Below, piece by piece: positions 1 to 7,035 of a DNA stretch of 7,107 bases. The stretch is from positions 1 to 7,107 of the forward strand of contig JAMCZP010000301.1 in NCBI GenBank assembly GCA_023485185.1. The letters run 5' to 3'. How positions within the stretch are numbered: position 1 is the first letter of the stretch; each line of letters begins with the position of its first letter. Under the pieces are notes generated by a model. It made no database searches. It was not told where the DNA came from and saw only the letters and a program-made list of their open reading frames with translations. This stretch comes from Gammaproteobacteria bacterium. GTDB taxonomy: Bacteria > Pseudomonadota > Gammaproteobacteria > Pseudomonadales > Halomonadaceae. Both the position numbers and the translations under genes were made by a program.

Positions 1-1350
1 TACAATCTCGCTGGTCTACTTTACAACGGTCAGTGGGAGGCTGAGTACGCTAAGCAAGCATTGCCTAATTATCAGGTGTTCGACGAGCAGCGCTACTTTA
101 CGCCGGGCACCGAGCCGCTCGTCTATGAGCATAAAGGCGCTAAGCTGGGCCTGTTGATCTGCGAAGACCTTTGGGATGGAGCGCCAGTTAGAGCTGCCAC
201 AGAGGCAGGCGCTGAGGTGTTGATTAGTTTGAATGCCTCACCCTATCACCAAGACAAGCCCGCTGAGCGGCTGCGGTTATTGGAGCTACACGCGCAAGAC
301 GTCAACCGTCCGATTGTTTATGTAAACACCATCGGAGGCCAGGACGAACTGGTATTTGATGGTGGCTCTTGCTGCGTTAATGCTAGTGGACAATTGCAGG
401 TGTTGGCACCGTACTGGCAGGCAGGCCTGATGCCCATTCAGTTCTTGCAAACCAGCGCCACGGTTTGGGAACCCCAACCTGGGGAGATCGACCCCGAGGC
501 GGCACCAGAAGAGAGTCTTTACTGCGCGCTAGTTACCGGGCTTCGCGACTACGTCAACAAGAGTGGCTTCGACGGTGTGGTATTAGGACTTTCTGGCGGT
601 ATTGACTCGGCACTTTCGCTGGCGATTGCCGTTGATGCACTCGGCTCGCAGCGGGTGCAGGCGGTGATGATGCCTTACCACTACACCGCCGATATCTCTA
701 AGCAAGATGCCGCTGAACAGGCCAAAATGTTGGGCGTTCATTATGAAATCATGCCGATTGAACCCATGGTTGAGGCGTTTATGGGCACGCTGGCAGAGAG
801 CTTTGCCGGCACCGAGCGCGATACTACTGAAGAGAACTTGCAATCGCGTTGTCGTGGCGTATTGCTAATGGCGATCTCCAATAAGAAAGGCTTAATGGTG
901 CTCACCACCGGTAATAAAAGCGAAATGGCGGTGGGTTACGCCACGCTATACGGCGACATGGTAGGTGGTTTTAATGCGATAAAAGATGTGTATAAAACCT
1001 GGGTATATCGTCTGGCCCGCTGGCGTAATACCCAATCACCTGCCATTCCTGAACGGGTGATTGAGCGCCCGCCCAGCGCGGAGCTTGCGCCTGACCAGCA
1101 GGATAGTGACTCTCTACCCGATTACGATATCCTCGACGCTATCCTCTTAAGCTACATTGAAGGCGATATGAGCGCTGAGGCGATCATCGCCGCCGGTTTT
1201 GACCATGAAGATGTTTATAAAGTGGTTAAGCTTGTTGACCGCTGCGAGTATAAGCGCCGCCAAGCACCTATTGGGGTACGCGTAACGCCCCGTGGCTTTG
1301 GCCGGGACCGCCGCTATCCGATTGTGAATGGCTGGCAGCCCGGCGAGTAA
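1..1350 (+). CDS. nadE: Glutamine-dependent NAD+ synthetase, C-terminal part (5' end outside window)
   Basis: The enzyme amidates deamido-NAD+ (nicotinate adenine dinucleotide) to NAD+ in the cytoplasm using ATP, with ammonia channelled from glutamine; it is the last step of NAD synthesis. The frame is open from base 1 to the TAA at 1348-1350, giving 449 visible residues. Family members are about 540 residues, so roughly 90-100 N-terminal residues, including the nitrilase-fold catalytic Glu, lie upstream. The TTG at 61 is not the start, because conserved sequence continues before it. Visible glutaminase-domain landmarks are the Lys at codon 18 followed by LPNY and FDEQRYF, and the LLICEDLW segment with nucleophile Cys at codon 54. 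The synthetase domain begins near codon 170 and has the PP-loop SGGIDSA (nt 592-612), then TTGNKSEMAVGYATLYGDM. The C-terminal segment RVTPRGFGRDRRYP is typical. No frameshift or lost key residue is seen. It converges with the minus-strand GGDEF-EAL gene. Confidence 0.96.
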   Translation, partial: YNLAGLLYNGQWEAEYAKQALPNYQVFDEQRYFTPGTEPLVYEHKGAKLGLLICEDLWDGAPVRAATEAGAEVLISLNASPYHQDKPAERLRLLELHAQDVNRPIVYVNTIGGQDELVFDGGSCCVNASGQLQVLAPYWQAGLMPIQFLQTSATVWEPQPGEIDPEAAPEESLYCALVTGLRDYVNKSGFDGVVLGLSGGIDSALSLAIAVDALGSQRVQAVMMPYHYTADISKQDAAEQAKMLGVHYEIMPIEPMVEAFMGTLAESFAGTERDTTEENLQSRCRGVLLMAISNKKGLMVLTTGNKSEMAVGYATLYGDMVGGFNAIKDVYKTWVYRLARWRNTQSPAIPERVIERPPSAELAPDQQDSDSLPDYDILDAILLSYIEGDMSAEAIIAAGFDHEDVYKVVKLVDRCEYKRRQAPIGVRVTPRGFGRDRRYPIVNGWQPGE

Positions 1351-1367
1351 GCAGGACATTAAATCAG

Positions 1368-1383
1368 TGGCGCCATTACGCCA
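1368..1383. other. Weak hairpin at the convergent gene ends
   Basis: TGGCG and CGCCA form a perfect 5-bp stem around a 6-nt loop, in the 25-bp gap between the convergent stops and reaching into the last codons of the minus-strand gene. Neither strand has a clear U-tract after it, so it is only a weak candidate for a shared bidirectional terminator. No better terminator is visible between nadE and the GGDEF-EAL gene. Confidence 0.25.
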
Positions 1384-3532
1384 TGGTGGGAGGAGGGGCA
1401 AGGCATAGCTTTGCCATCTCTTCTGCCGCCACAGGCTTACAGAAGTAATAACCCTGATAGGCGTGGCACTGGTGATCACTTAAATAGCGCCAGTGTTCGG
1501 CGGTTTCTACGCCTTCGGCGATGACGTTAAGGCCCAACGAGCGGCCCATGGCGATAATCGTCTGAACGATGGCCATATCGTCGGTATCCTGATGCAGGTC
1601 ACGCACAAACGATTGATCAATCTTAATTTGATCAAGAGGCAGGCGCTTTAAATACTGCAGTGATGAGTAGCCGGTGCCAAAATCGTCCATGGCAAAGCTG
1701 ATGCCTAATGATTTAAGGCGGTGCATGCGAGCGATAGTTTCTTCCACTTTGCCCAGCACCGTCGTTTCGGTGAGTTCAAGCTTAAGCTGGTGAGGTGACG
1801 CGCCGCTTGCCTCTAGTGCATAGGAGACTTCTTCAACAAAATTTGGCTGCTGGAATTGCTTGGCGCTGACATTAACAGCCAGCACCAGCTCTTTTGTGTG
1901 TGCCGTAGATTGCCAAGCTACCAGTTGTTCGCAGGCAGCATGTAGTACCCAGGTGCCAATTGGCACAATCAAGCCCGTCTCTTCTGCGAGTGGGATGAAT
2001 AGCCCGGGCGAGATGCAGCCTCGGGTTGGGTGCTCCCAACGAATCAGTGCCTCTGCGCCAATCGGTCTGCCCGCATTGTCAACCTGCATTTGAAAGGCTA
2101 GTACAAACTCATCACGTTCAATGGCAAGGCGAAGATCGCGCTCAAGCTCCGCGCGGGCCTCCAGCTCTGCTTGGACGGCAGGGTCGTAAAACCGGATAGC
2201 ATTTGGCCCGGTTTTTTTAGCCAAGTTAACTGCTGCATTGGCATATTGGAAAATATCGTCGACACTTTGCTTGAGTGAATTAAACAGAACCAAACCCTGG
2301 CTCAGGTTAAGGAAGCAGTGATTGCCGTTAAGGCAGTAAGGTTGGGTAAGAAGATGACAGATATGCTCGGCGAACAGCTCTGCTTTTTCCGCCGCCTCGA
2401 TATGGTCACTGGCTAACCCGTCGATAATAATACCGAATTCATCGCCACTAAAGCGTCCGATCATACAGCCTTCATGGTCAATGTCGGCCAGGCGTTCAGC
2501 GATATGCTGAAGAATGGTGTCGCCTGCATTATGGCCGCTACCATCGTTGATCCGTTTAAAGTCATCTATATCAATGTAAATGAGTGCGCCATAGAGGCTT
2601 GTTCTATGGCTAAGCTCAAGCGAGTGCTGTAAATGTTCTTTCATCAAACGCCAATTGGGTAGGGCGGTAAGCGTGTCGTAATAAGCAAGCTGGTGGATTT
2701 TATGCTCGGCGGCACGACGCTGCTGCTCTGCTTCACGAAAGGTCATCAGTGCGGAAGCAATGCGCTTTAAAGAACCGCTATGCTGAAGGCTAAGCTTTTC
2801 TACGGCCTGAAAGTCGGGCAAATGCTGGTGACTGTTAGAGAGCGATAAAATGGCGTCACCCACCGTCATTAAACGCTTGTTAATGCGCCAAGCGGCAAAG
2901 AATGCAGCACTGATAAGTAGTCCCAAGAGACTAATTCCCATCCAAAATGTAGAAGCCCGCGAGTTAGTTAATGCGTCATAGGATTCTCTATGGCGGTCAC
3001 TCGCTCGCTGGGTGAGCGCTTCAAATATCTGTTGGGAAAAAAGCGTGAAGGTGGTGAAGTGGCGCTGGGCCTCTTGTAAATGAAAACCAGGGTCGCCCTG
3101 ATTGAGCGTGGCAGCTTCGTTAGCCATGCTAATAAAAAGCTGATATTGCTGAAATGCGCGCTGCAACGTGTCAGCGCTGTTTTGGCTAAGGTCATAAATG
3201 AGCGGTGAGGTGGCGAGATGGTCAATTCTCTCGCCTATTTGATTGAGCTCTTGATTGATCAATCCATATTCGGAATAGCGCTGCATTGCGCCGATGTTAA
3301 TAACCTCGGCGCGGCTAAACACTTCCGTGATGCGCTGGTGCAGGTCGCTAAGCTGCCGGTCAAAGGTCGCCATTTCTACCAGTGTCTCCAGATCATCAGC
3401 TTGTAGGTGAAAATTTTGCAGCGATTGCTCTTTTATCAGCTGTGTTGCAAGTGCGAGCATCAAAGAAAGGGGGAGTATTACCATTAAAATAGGTAGTAGA
3501 AACATCATCAACAGGCTTTGGGTGGGTTTCAT
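1376..3532 (-). CDS. Membrane-anchored GGDEF-EAL cyclic-di-GMP signalling protein
   Basis: A 718-residue inner-membrane protein predicted to make and/or degrade cyclic-di-GMP. TM1 is at about residues 7-29 and TM2 at about 195-215, enclosing a mostly helical periplasmic sensor region (about 30-193) that I do not recognise. A helical linker (216-280) leads to the GGDEF domain (about 281-450). Its signature is SGDEF (362-366) with preceding DIDDFKRIND and GHNAGD, so metal- and GTP-binding residues are largely kept. The inhibitory RxxD site is absent (HEGC at 353-356). The EAL domain (about 456-705) has EAL at 494-496, N554, E586, DDFGTGYSS from 616, K637, E673 and Q693, the full set expected of an active phosphodiesterase. 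I infer that phosphodiesterase activity is likely and cyclase activity possible. The ATG at 3532 follows a GAGG ribosome site 5 nt upstream. It lies 90 bp downstream of the MCP gene on the same strand, so co-transcription is plausible. Confidence 0.95.
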   Translation of the reverse strand: MKPTQSLLMMFLLPILMVILPLSLMLALATQLIKEQSLQNFHLQADDLETLVEMATFDRQLSDLHQRITEVFSRAEVINIGAMQRYSEYGLINQELNQIGERIDHLATSPLIYDLSQNSADTLQRAFQQYQLFISMANEAATLNQGDPGFHLQEAQRHFTTFTLFSQQIFEALTQRASDRHRESYDALTNSRASTFWMGISLLGLLISAAFFAAWRINKRLMTVGDAILSLSNSHQHLPDFQAVEKLSLQHSGSLKRIASALMTFREAEQQRRAAEHKIHQLAYYDTLTALPNWRLMKEHLQHSLELSHRTSLYGALIYIDIDDFKRINDGSGHNAGDTILQHIAERLADIDHEGCMIGRFSGDEFGIIIDGLASDHIEAAEKAELFAEHICHLLTQPYCLNGNHCFLNLSQGLVLFNSLKQSVDDIFQYANAAVNLAKKTGPNAIRFYDPAVQAELEARAELERDLRLAIERDEFVLAFQMQVDNAGRPIGAEALIRWEHPTRGCISPGLFIPLAEETGLIVPIGTWVLHAACEQLVAWQSTAHTKELVLAVNVSAKQFQQPNFVEEVSYALEASGASPHQLKLELTETTVLGKVEETIARMHRLKSLGISFAMDDFGTGYSSLQYLKRLPLDQIKIDQSFVRDLHQDTDDMAIVQTIIAMGRSLGLNVIAEGVETAEHWRYLSDHQCHAYQGYYFCKPVAAEEMAKLCLAPPPTMA

Positions 3533-3560
3533 AGTAACCTCAGGGGAAGGCTATGACGCA

Positions 3561-3583
3561 CGACTCCCAACAATGGGGAGCCG
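3561..3583 (-). other. Intergenic hairpin between MCP and GGDEF-EAL genes
   Basis: The arms CTCCC (3564-3568) and GGGAG (3576-3580) enclose a 7-nt loop. In minus-strand RNA the stem extends to 8 bp (CGGCUCCC with GGGAGUCG) through one G-U pair; on the plus strand that position is an A-C mismatch, so the structure favours minus-strand RNA. No U-tract follows, so a strong intrinsic terminator is unlikely. It may be a partial terminator, a processing site or an mRNA stabiliser between two co-transcribed genes. The same 90-bp gap also holds a smaller AT-rich hairpin, CAAAT/ATTTG at 3606-3621, just after the MCP stop. Confidence 0.35.
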
Positions 3584-3622
3584 AGTCTCGCTAATTAATT
3601 AACGGCAAATCGCGCCATTTGT

Positions 3623-5326
3623 TTAGAAGCTTTCCCACTCAGGTTCGGCCTTTTGAGGCTTAGCCATCGGTAGTTCTGGTCTATTAGATGCGTAAGAGCG
3701 TGTTGATAAGGGAGGAAGCGCAGTTTGTGCTGCCTGTTGATGAGAGCTGGGTAGTTTAAACGCTTCCATCGTTTGCAATAAGTGATGTGCATTTTGGCGC
3801 AAACTATTGGCAGCCGTCGCGCTCTCTTGCACCAGGGCAGCATTTTGCTGGGTAACCTGATCCATCTCGGTAACTGCTCGACCGACTTCTTGTACACCGG
3901 TACTCTGTTCGGCACTGGCGTTACTGATTTCCTTCATGATGCTGTTCACGCGTTCAATGGCTGCCACTATCTCTTCGGTAGATTTACTGGCTTCTTCTGC
4001 ACGTTCGTTGCCATGATTGACTCGATCTAAGTTGCTAGAAATCAGTGTATTGATTTCACGTGCGGCATCGGCACTACGCTGGGCGAGCCTACGTACTTCT
4101 TCTGCAACCACTGCAAAGCCACGCCCGTGCTCACCGGCGCGGGCCGCTTCAACTGATGCGTTAAGCGCCAGAATATTGGTCTGGAAAGCAATTGAGTCAA
4201 TGGTGGAGATAATCCCTGCAATTTCTTGTGAGCTTTTGTTCAGGTCGTTCATGGTGGCAACCACCTGATGCACTGCTTCACCACCACGGGTAGCGGTATG
4301 TGAGGCACTTGAGGCCTCTTTGCTAGCCTGCTCAGAATTGTCCGCGTTGAGTTTAACCGTACTGTTGAGCTGTTCCATCGCTGAAGCCGTTTCTGCCAGT
4401 GCGCTTGCCTGCTGCTCAGTGCGCGAAGAGAGGTCATTATTACCTTCAGCTATTTGCTCGCTGTTACTGGCAACCGCTTCAGCAGATGCGCGCACCTGTG
4501 ACACAATCGCCTGCAGTTGTTGGGCCATAGCAACCTGAGACGCCATGATACTGCGAGTATCACCTTTTTTGAGGCGTCCTTGACTCGTTAACTCACCGCG
4601 GCCAATCGCTTCCGCAAATGCTTTTACCTCGTGGGGCTCAGCCCCAAGTTCGCGCAGTAATTGGCGGGATAGCAATACCGCTATGAAGCCACCTACCCCT
4701 AGGGCAAAAAGTGTTAGTCCCAACATTTGCATCTGAAAGCCAGCAGCAGTATCGCGAGCTTCTGCGGTGGTCGCGTTGTTCAGCTCTTCTTGAAGGTCAA
4801 TAAACTGGTTAATGCGGTTAAGCCACTCGGTGTAGGCAGGCCCAGCCTGCTCCAGTAGTAGTGTTTGAGCATTATCATATTCATCCGCTTGGCGGGCAGC
4901 GATTACCTGCTGAGTGAGCGCTTCGGTAGTCGCTTCTTGTGCATCGATATTGGCGAGCATACTTTGCTCTTCAGGCATGCCTACGTGCTCATTAGCGATT
5001 TGATGCTCACCTGCAACCGCTGTTGCGTATTCAGCGCGTAGTCGATCCATCTGCTCATTTAATACGGCTAAATTTCCCTCTCCAGCGGTAATCACTATAT
5101 CGCGAAGTACGATGGCTCGATCATGCACGCTGCCGCGCATATCGATAGCAAACCCCATTTTAGTGCCGTTTACCTCGTTGATCGTCGTTAAATTCTGATC
5201 AATTTGATTGACTTGGTAAATGCCCACGGCGGTTAAAAGTAGTAGCAGGCTGAGTAGGGAAGAAAACCCTAGCGTCAAGCGAGTGCTTATTTTGGTTCTA
5301 TTGAAGCGGCGACTAAGACGTGACAT
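3623..5326 (-). CDS. Methyl-accepting chemotaxis protein with 4-helix-bundle sensor and C-terminal CheR/CheB tether
   Basis: A 567-residue transmembrane chemoreceptor that should control the CheA-CheW kinase complex at the inner membrane. TM1 is at about residues 15-37. The periplasmic region (38-198) contains [17 protein letters not shown] (63-79), typical of the 4HB_MCP family. TM2 is at about 199-219. The HAMP domain (about 220-275) opens with LGAEP. The cytoplasmic coiled coil (about 276-525) contains methylation-like helices (around [17 protein letters not shown], 304-320) and the conserved hairpin tip [10 protein letters not shown] (381-390) through [26 protein letters not shown] flexible linker (526-562) ends in EWESF, matching the xWxxF pentapeptide (NWETF in E. 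coli Tar) that tethers CheR and CheB. The ligand cannot be told from sequence. The ATG at 5326 is preceded by GGGGAG with 7-nt spacing. Length and motifs look intact. Confidence 0.96.
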   Translation of the reverse strand: MSRLSRRFNRTKISTRLTLGFSSLLSLLLLLTAVGIYQVNQIDQNLTTINEVNGTKMGFAIDMRGSVHDRAIVLRDIVITAGEGNLAVLNEQMDRLRAEYATAVAGEHQIANEHVGMPEEQSMLANIDAQEATTEALTQQVIAARQADEYDNAQTLLLEQAGPAYTEWLNRINQFIDLQEELNNATTAEARDTAAGFQMQMLGLTLFALGVGGFIAVLLSRQLLRELGAEPHEVKAFAEAIGRGELTSQGRLKKGDTRSIMASQVAMAQQLQAIVSQVRASAEAVASNSEQIAEGNNDLSSRTEQQASALAETASAMEQLNSTVKLNADNSEQASKEASSASHTATRGGEAVHQVVATMNDLNKSSQEIAGIISTIDSIAFQTNILALNASVEAARAGEHGRGFAVVAEEVRRLAQRSADAAREINTLISSNLDRVNHGNERAEEASKSTEEIVAAIERVNSIMKEISNASAEQSTGVQEVGRAVTEMDQVTQQNAALVQESATAANSLRQNAHHLLQTMEAFKLPSSHQQAAQTALPPLSTRSYASNRPELPMAKPQKAEPEWESF

Positions 5327-5341
5327 TGAGATGCTCCCCAG

Positions 5342-5356
5342 GCGCCATTGAGGCGC
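5342..5356 (-). promoter_or_regulatory. Hairpin in the MCP mRNA leader next to the ribosome-binding site
   Basis: GCGCC (5342-5346) and GGCGC (5352-5356) can pair around a 5-nt loop. In the minus-strand mRNA the hairpin ends 2-3 nt before the GGGGAG ribosome site (5334-5339) of the MCP gene. It could affect ribosome loading or transcript stability. This is a structural inference only; no known riboswitch family is recognised. Confidence 0.3.
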
Positions 5357-5390
5357 TTTATTATGTTAGCCAGTAAAGATATTAATTTTA

Positions 5391-5423
5391 TGTATAGATT
5401 TTGTATAGGTTTTATCTATAAAT
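5391..5423. repeat. 11-bp-phased tandem repeats with an internal inverted repeat (candidate operator)
   Basis: TGTATAGATTT (5391-5401) is followed immediately by TGTATAGGTTT (5402-5412), differing at one base. The next 11 bases contain the inverted form: TATAGAT (5393-5399) is matched by ATCTATA (5414-5420) as a perfect 7-bp inverted repeat. The near-helical 11-bp spacing and position inside the probable MCP promoter suggest a regulator site. The AT-richness of the region means chance remains possible. Confidence 0.35.
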
Positions 5424-5500
5424 CTTCTTTATTAGTTTTTTGTAAATTATTAATTTTGAAAGAATTATGACATTGGTATATGCCACGGGAATAAAAAATT

Positions 5501-5708
5501 ACCGGCGTCAAGCCTTCTGTGTAAAACACGCGAAACCTGAAACCATATACGAACCAGCAGGTTAGCCCTGTTTCGAGTCGCTTGCTAGGGACTCAACGTT
5601 GGGGACTAGGAGCCACATAAGAGCCTCGGGAAAGCAAGCCGGAGCGCGCTGTAGAGATGACCATTGCCAAGGGACATAGGGCTGGGCTTGCTCGGTCCCT
5701 TGCGGTGC
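5501..5708. other. Non-coding GC-richer stretch, probable junction zone
   Basis: No convincing gene is seen in these ~208 bases on either strand. What can be seen is a short tandem GAAACCT/GAAACCA (5532-5545), a 6-bp inverted repeat AACCTG (5534-5539) / CAGGTT (5558-5563), a repeated GGGACT flanking AACGTT near 5584-5605, and the larger inverted repeat that starts at 5662. Composition changes abruptly from the AT-rich MCP promoter to GC-richer DNA at about 5500. I do not recognise a tRNA, an insertion-sequence end or an attachment site. Confidence 0.4.
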
Positions 5709-5724
5709 TCAAGAGATGGCAATG
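5662..5724. repeat. Interrupted inverted repeat after the small ORF
   Basis: CAAGGGAC (5668-5675) and GTCCCTTG (5695-5702) form a perfect 8-bp inverted repeat around 19 nt. Outside it, CATTGCC (5662-5668) is matched by GGCAATG (5718-5724), so a 14-base left arm is matched in two blocks with about 16 extra bases in the right arm. The inner stem lies 7 nt past the stop of the minus-strand ORF ending at 5709, the place for a 3'-end structure. There is no U-tract, so it is not a classic intrinsic terminator; a decayed mobile-element or recombination site is the alternative. Confidence 0.4.
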
Positions 5725-5975
5725 TGATCACCAAGCCGCTTTCGGACAGCCTCTCGCAGCTGGACCTCGCCAAGATCGTCCAGAATGGGCGCTAGGATAG
5801 GTCTGGCCGCCGTCAACAATTGACGCCCTGGATGACCCCGTTCCAACAGATCGCACGTAGCCGCCTTCAAAATGAGGAGTAGTTGCAGGGCTGCAAGGAT
5901 CGAGACGTAGAGCTGGTAGTCGAAGCCAGCTTGAACAGCGGCCGCGCCCCGCCAGGGAATGCTTTGCTTTCGCAC
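5709..5975 (-). CDS. Small hypothetical ORF (88 aa) with a GFDYQ motif, possibly a truncated gene
   Basis: Start is GTG at 5975; an in-frame TGA at 5984-5982 rules out a longer version. No good ribosome site is visible. It begins 54 bp after the stop of the nSTAND3-like gene on the same strand. Residues 7-36 read as an amphipathic, protein-like segment: WRGAAAVQAGFDYQ then LYVSILAALQLLLILKA. An N-terminal 'GF.YQ' followed by a Leu-rich helix recalls the start of DUF4297/Cap4-type nuclease domains, but no catalytic acidic or QxK motif follows, so that link is weak. The rest (about 37-88) is charged helix (ILDDLGEVQLREAVRKRLG). Another open frame, GTG at 6000 to 5728, overlaps it in a different register and looks less protein-like. 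It may be a real small gene, the 5' stump of a gene cut by a rearrangement, or a chance ORF. Confidence 0.35.
   Translation of the reverse strand: MRKQSIPWRGAAAVQAGFDYQLYVSILAALQLLLILKAATCDLLERGHPGRQLLTAARPILAPILDDLGEVQLREAVRKRLGDHIAIS
5811..5825. repeat. Short perfect hairpin inside the small ORF
   Basis: CGTCAA (5811-5816) and TTGACG (5820-5825) pair perfectly around a 3-nt CAA loop. It lies inside the coding frame of the minus-strand small ORF. No function is assigned; it may be chance. Confidence 0.2.
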
Positions 5976-7035
5976 TGTCAGTCAACGATAAGTCAGACAC
6001 GGCGGAGTGATTGCTTGATATCCCGACGATTATTTGTCGACATCGTCGAACACCGACCGCTGTGTGACGACGGGTGCTGGAGGCGAAGCTTCATCCTTCT
6101 CTTGCGTCACAATGTGCGCCCAATCCGCTTCGTCTTCCGAGACTTCATCCTGCTCGCGCTTGCGCTCTTCAAGCGCCTCGACTGAACGCGCCACGTGATC
6201 GCGCGCGTCGTCGATCAAGATCGCGGCATCCGTGTCGACGCCAATCGCCTCAATGCAATCAAGTAAGTCGAGAAGTTTTTTAAAGTGGCTGTCAGACTCT
6301 TCGTCCAAGTCGGCCTCAGCGGCGATCTCGTCGATCCGCTCTTCGAGCGACGGCAGCACAGTTGTCCGCAACGCCAAGCCCACACCGATGAGCCTTAGCG
6401 GCGGTATGAGTGCTAGCACCTGTGGCTCGTCGAAGAAAGAGACGTCGAGGCTGTTGGCCACGGCAGATTCCAGCTTGTCAGCCACCTCCGAGCGCAAATC
6501 GTCAGGCAAGACGCTGAGGTGATGGGCGCGCGCATAGGCTGCGATCTGGGGATCGTTGCTGGCGAGATCGGAGTGCCAGCAAGACCGTCGAAGTAGATTT
6601 GGAAATTGTTCGACGGCTTTGACGAACACGGCCTCGCTCGAACGATAGGACAGGAAGTGGAACAGCATCCAATTGCGGTGCAATTCGTCGGGGGTTCGGC
6701 CAAGTCTTGCAACCAAGGTGTCATCGAGCGACATGGGGATGACAAGCGCATCTCGAATGAGCAGCGAGCCCTCGCATGTGAAGCTGCTGAGAATGGTGTC
6801 GGTCGTCGCGCCTCGTATGAGCGCCGCCATCATATGGGGCTTCTGGCGCAGAATCTCCGTCAAGGCGTCTGAGATAGTCGGATGAGCGAAGGTCCATTTT
6901 GAGCCGGAAAGCTTCAGGAACGAGCCCTTCAACTCAGTGAAACAATCCTGAATCTTTGTGAGAGTGTATCCCGTCATCTCTGCGACCGCCTGCGCGGCAG
7001 GCGCTTCATGGTTGCTGGGATCGAAGCCAGCTTGA
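5920..7035. repeat. Exact 15-bp direct repeat (5920-5934 and 7021-7035)
   Basis: TCGAAGCCAGCTTGA occurs identically at 5920-5934 and 7021-7035. On the minus strand both copies encode QAGFD in the frame used by their ORF (VQAGFDYQ in the small ORF, HQAGFDPS in the nSTAND3-like protein). Flanking sequence is not clearly similar. The coordinates give the outer span; only the two 15-bp ends are repeated. Confidence 0.6.

Larger units (their letters stand above)
5327..5500 (-). promoter_or_regulatory. AT-rich intergenic region, probable promoter of the MCP(-GGDEF-EAL) unit
   Basis: This stretch is markedly AT-rich compared with both flanks and sits directly upstream of the MCP start on the minus strand, so it is the natural place for its promoter. 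A possible minus-strand sigma-70 pair is TTTACA (5446-5441) with an 18-bp spacer to TTTATA (5422-5417), but the -10 match is poor. I found no convincing sigma-28 flagellar promoter (TAAA, 15 bp, GCCGATAA). No ORF of note is present. Confidence 0.4.

Noticed and set aside
61..63. TTG at 61 as the start of nadE
   Set aside because: The frame is open to base 1 and the upstream residues, including the conserved Lys before LPNY, belong to the nitrilase domain.
5376..5440. Sigma-28 flagellar promoter for the MCP gene
   Set aside because: TAAA and GATAA elements occur on the minus strand, but the spacing is about 7 bp too short and GCC is missing.
5570..5600. T-loop-like GTTTCGAGTC suggesting a tRNA
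   Set aside because: The flanking bases CCCTG and GCTTG do not pair, and no acceptor stem, anticodon arm or D-arm can be drawn.
5728..6000. Alternative minus-strand ORF starting GTG at 6000
   Set aside because: It overlaps the 5709-5975 ORF in another register, is rich in Ser, Gly, Pro and Arg with little structure, and has no ribosome site.
5883..6185. Plus-strand ORF of about 100 residues overlapping the end of the nSTAND3-like gene
   Set aside because: It is largely antisense to a longer, protein-like frame and has low-plausibility composition.
6232..6885. Several plus-strand ORFs opposite the nSTAND3-like gene
   Set aside because: They are Ser/Arg-rich shadows of the long minus-strand frame.
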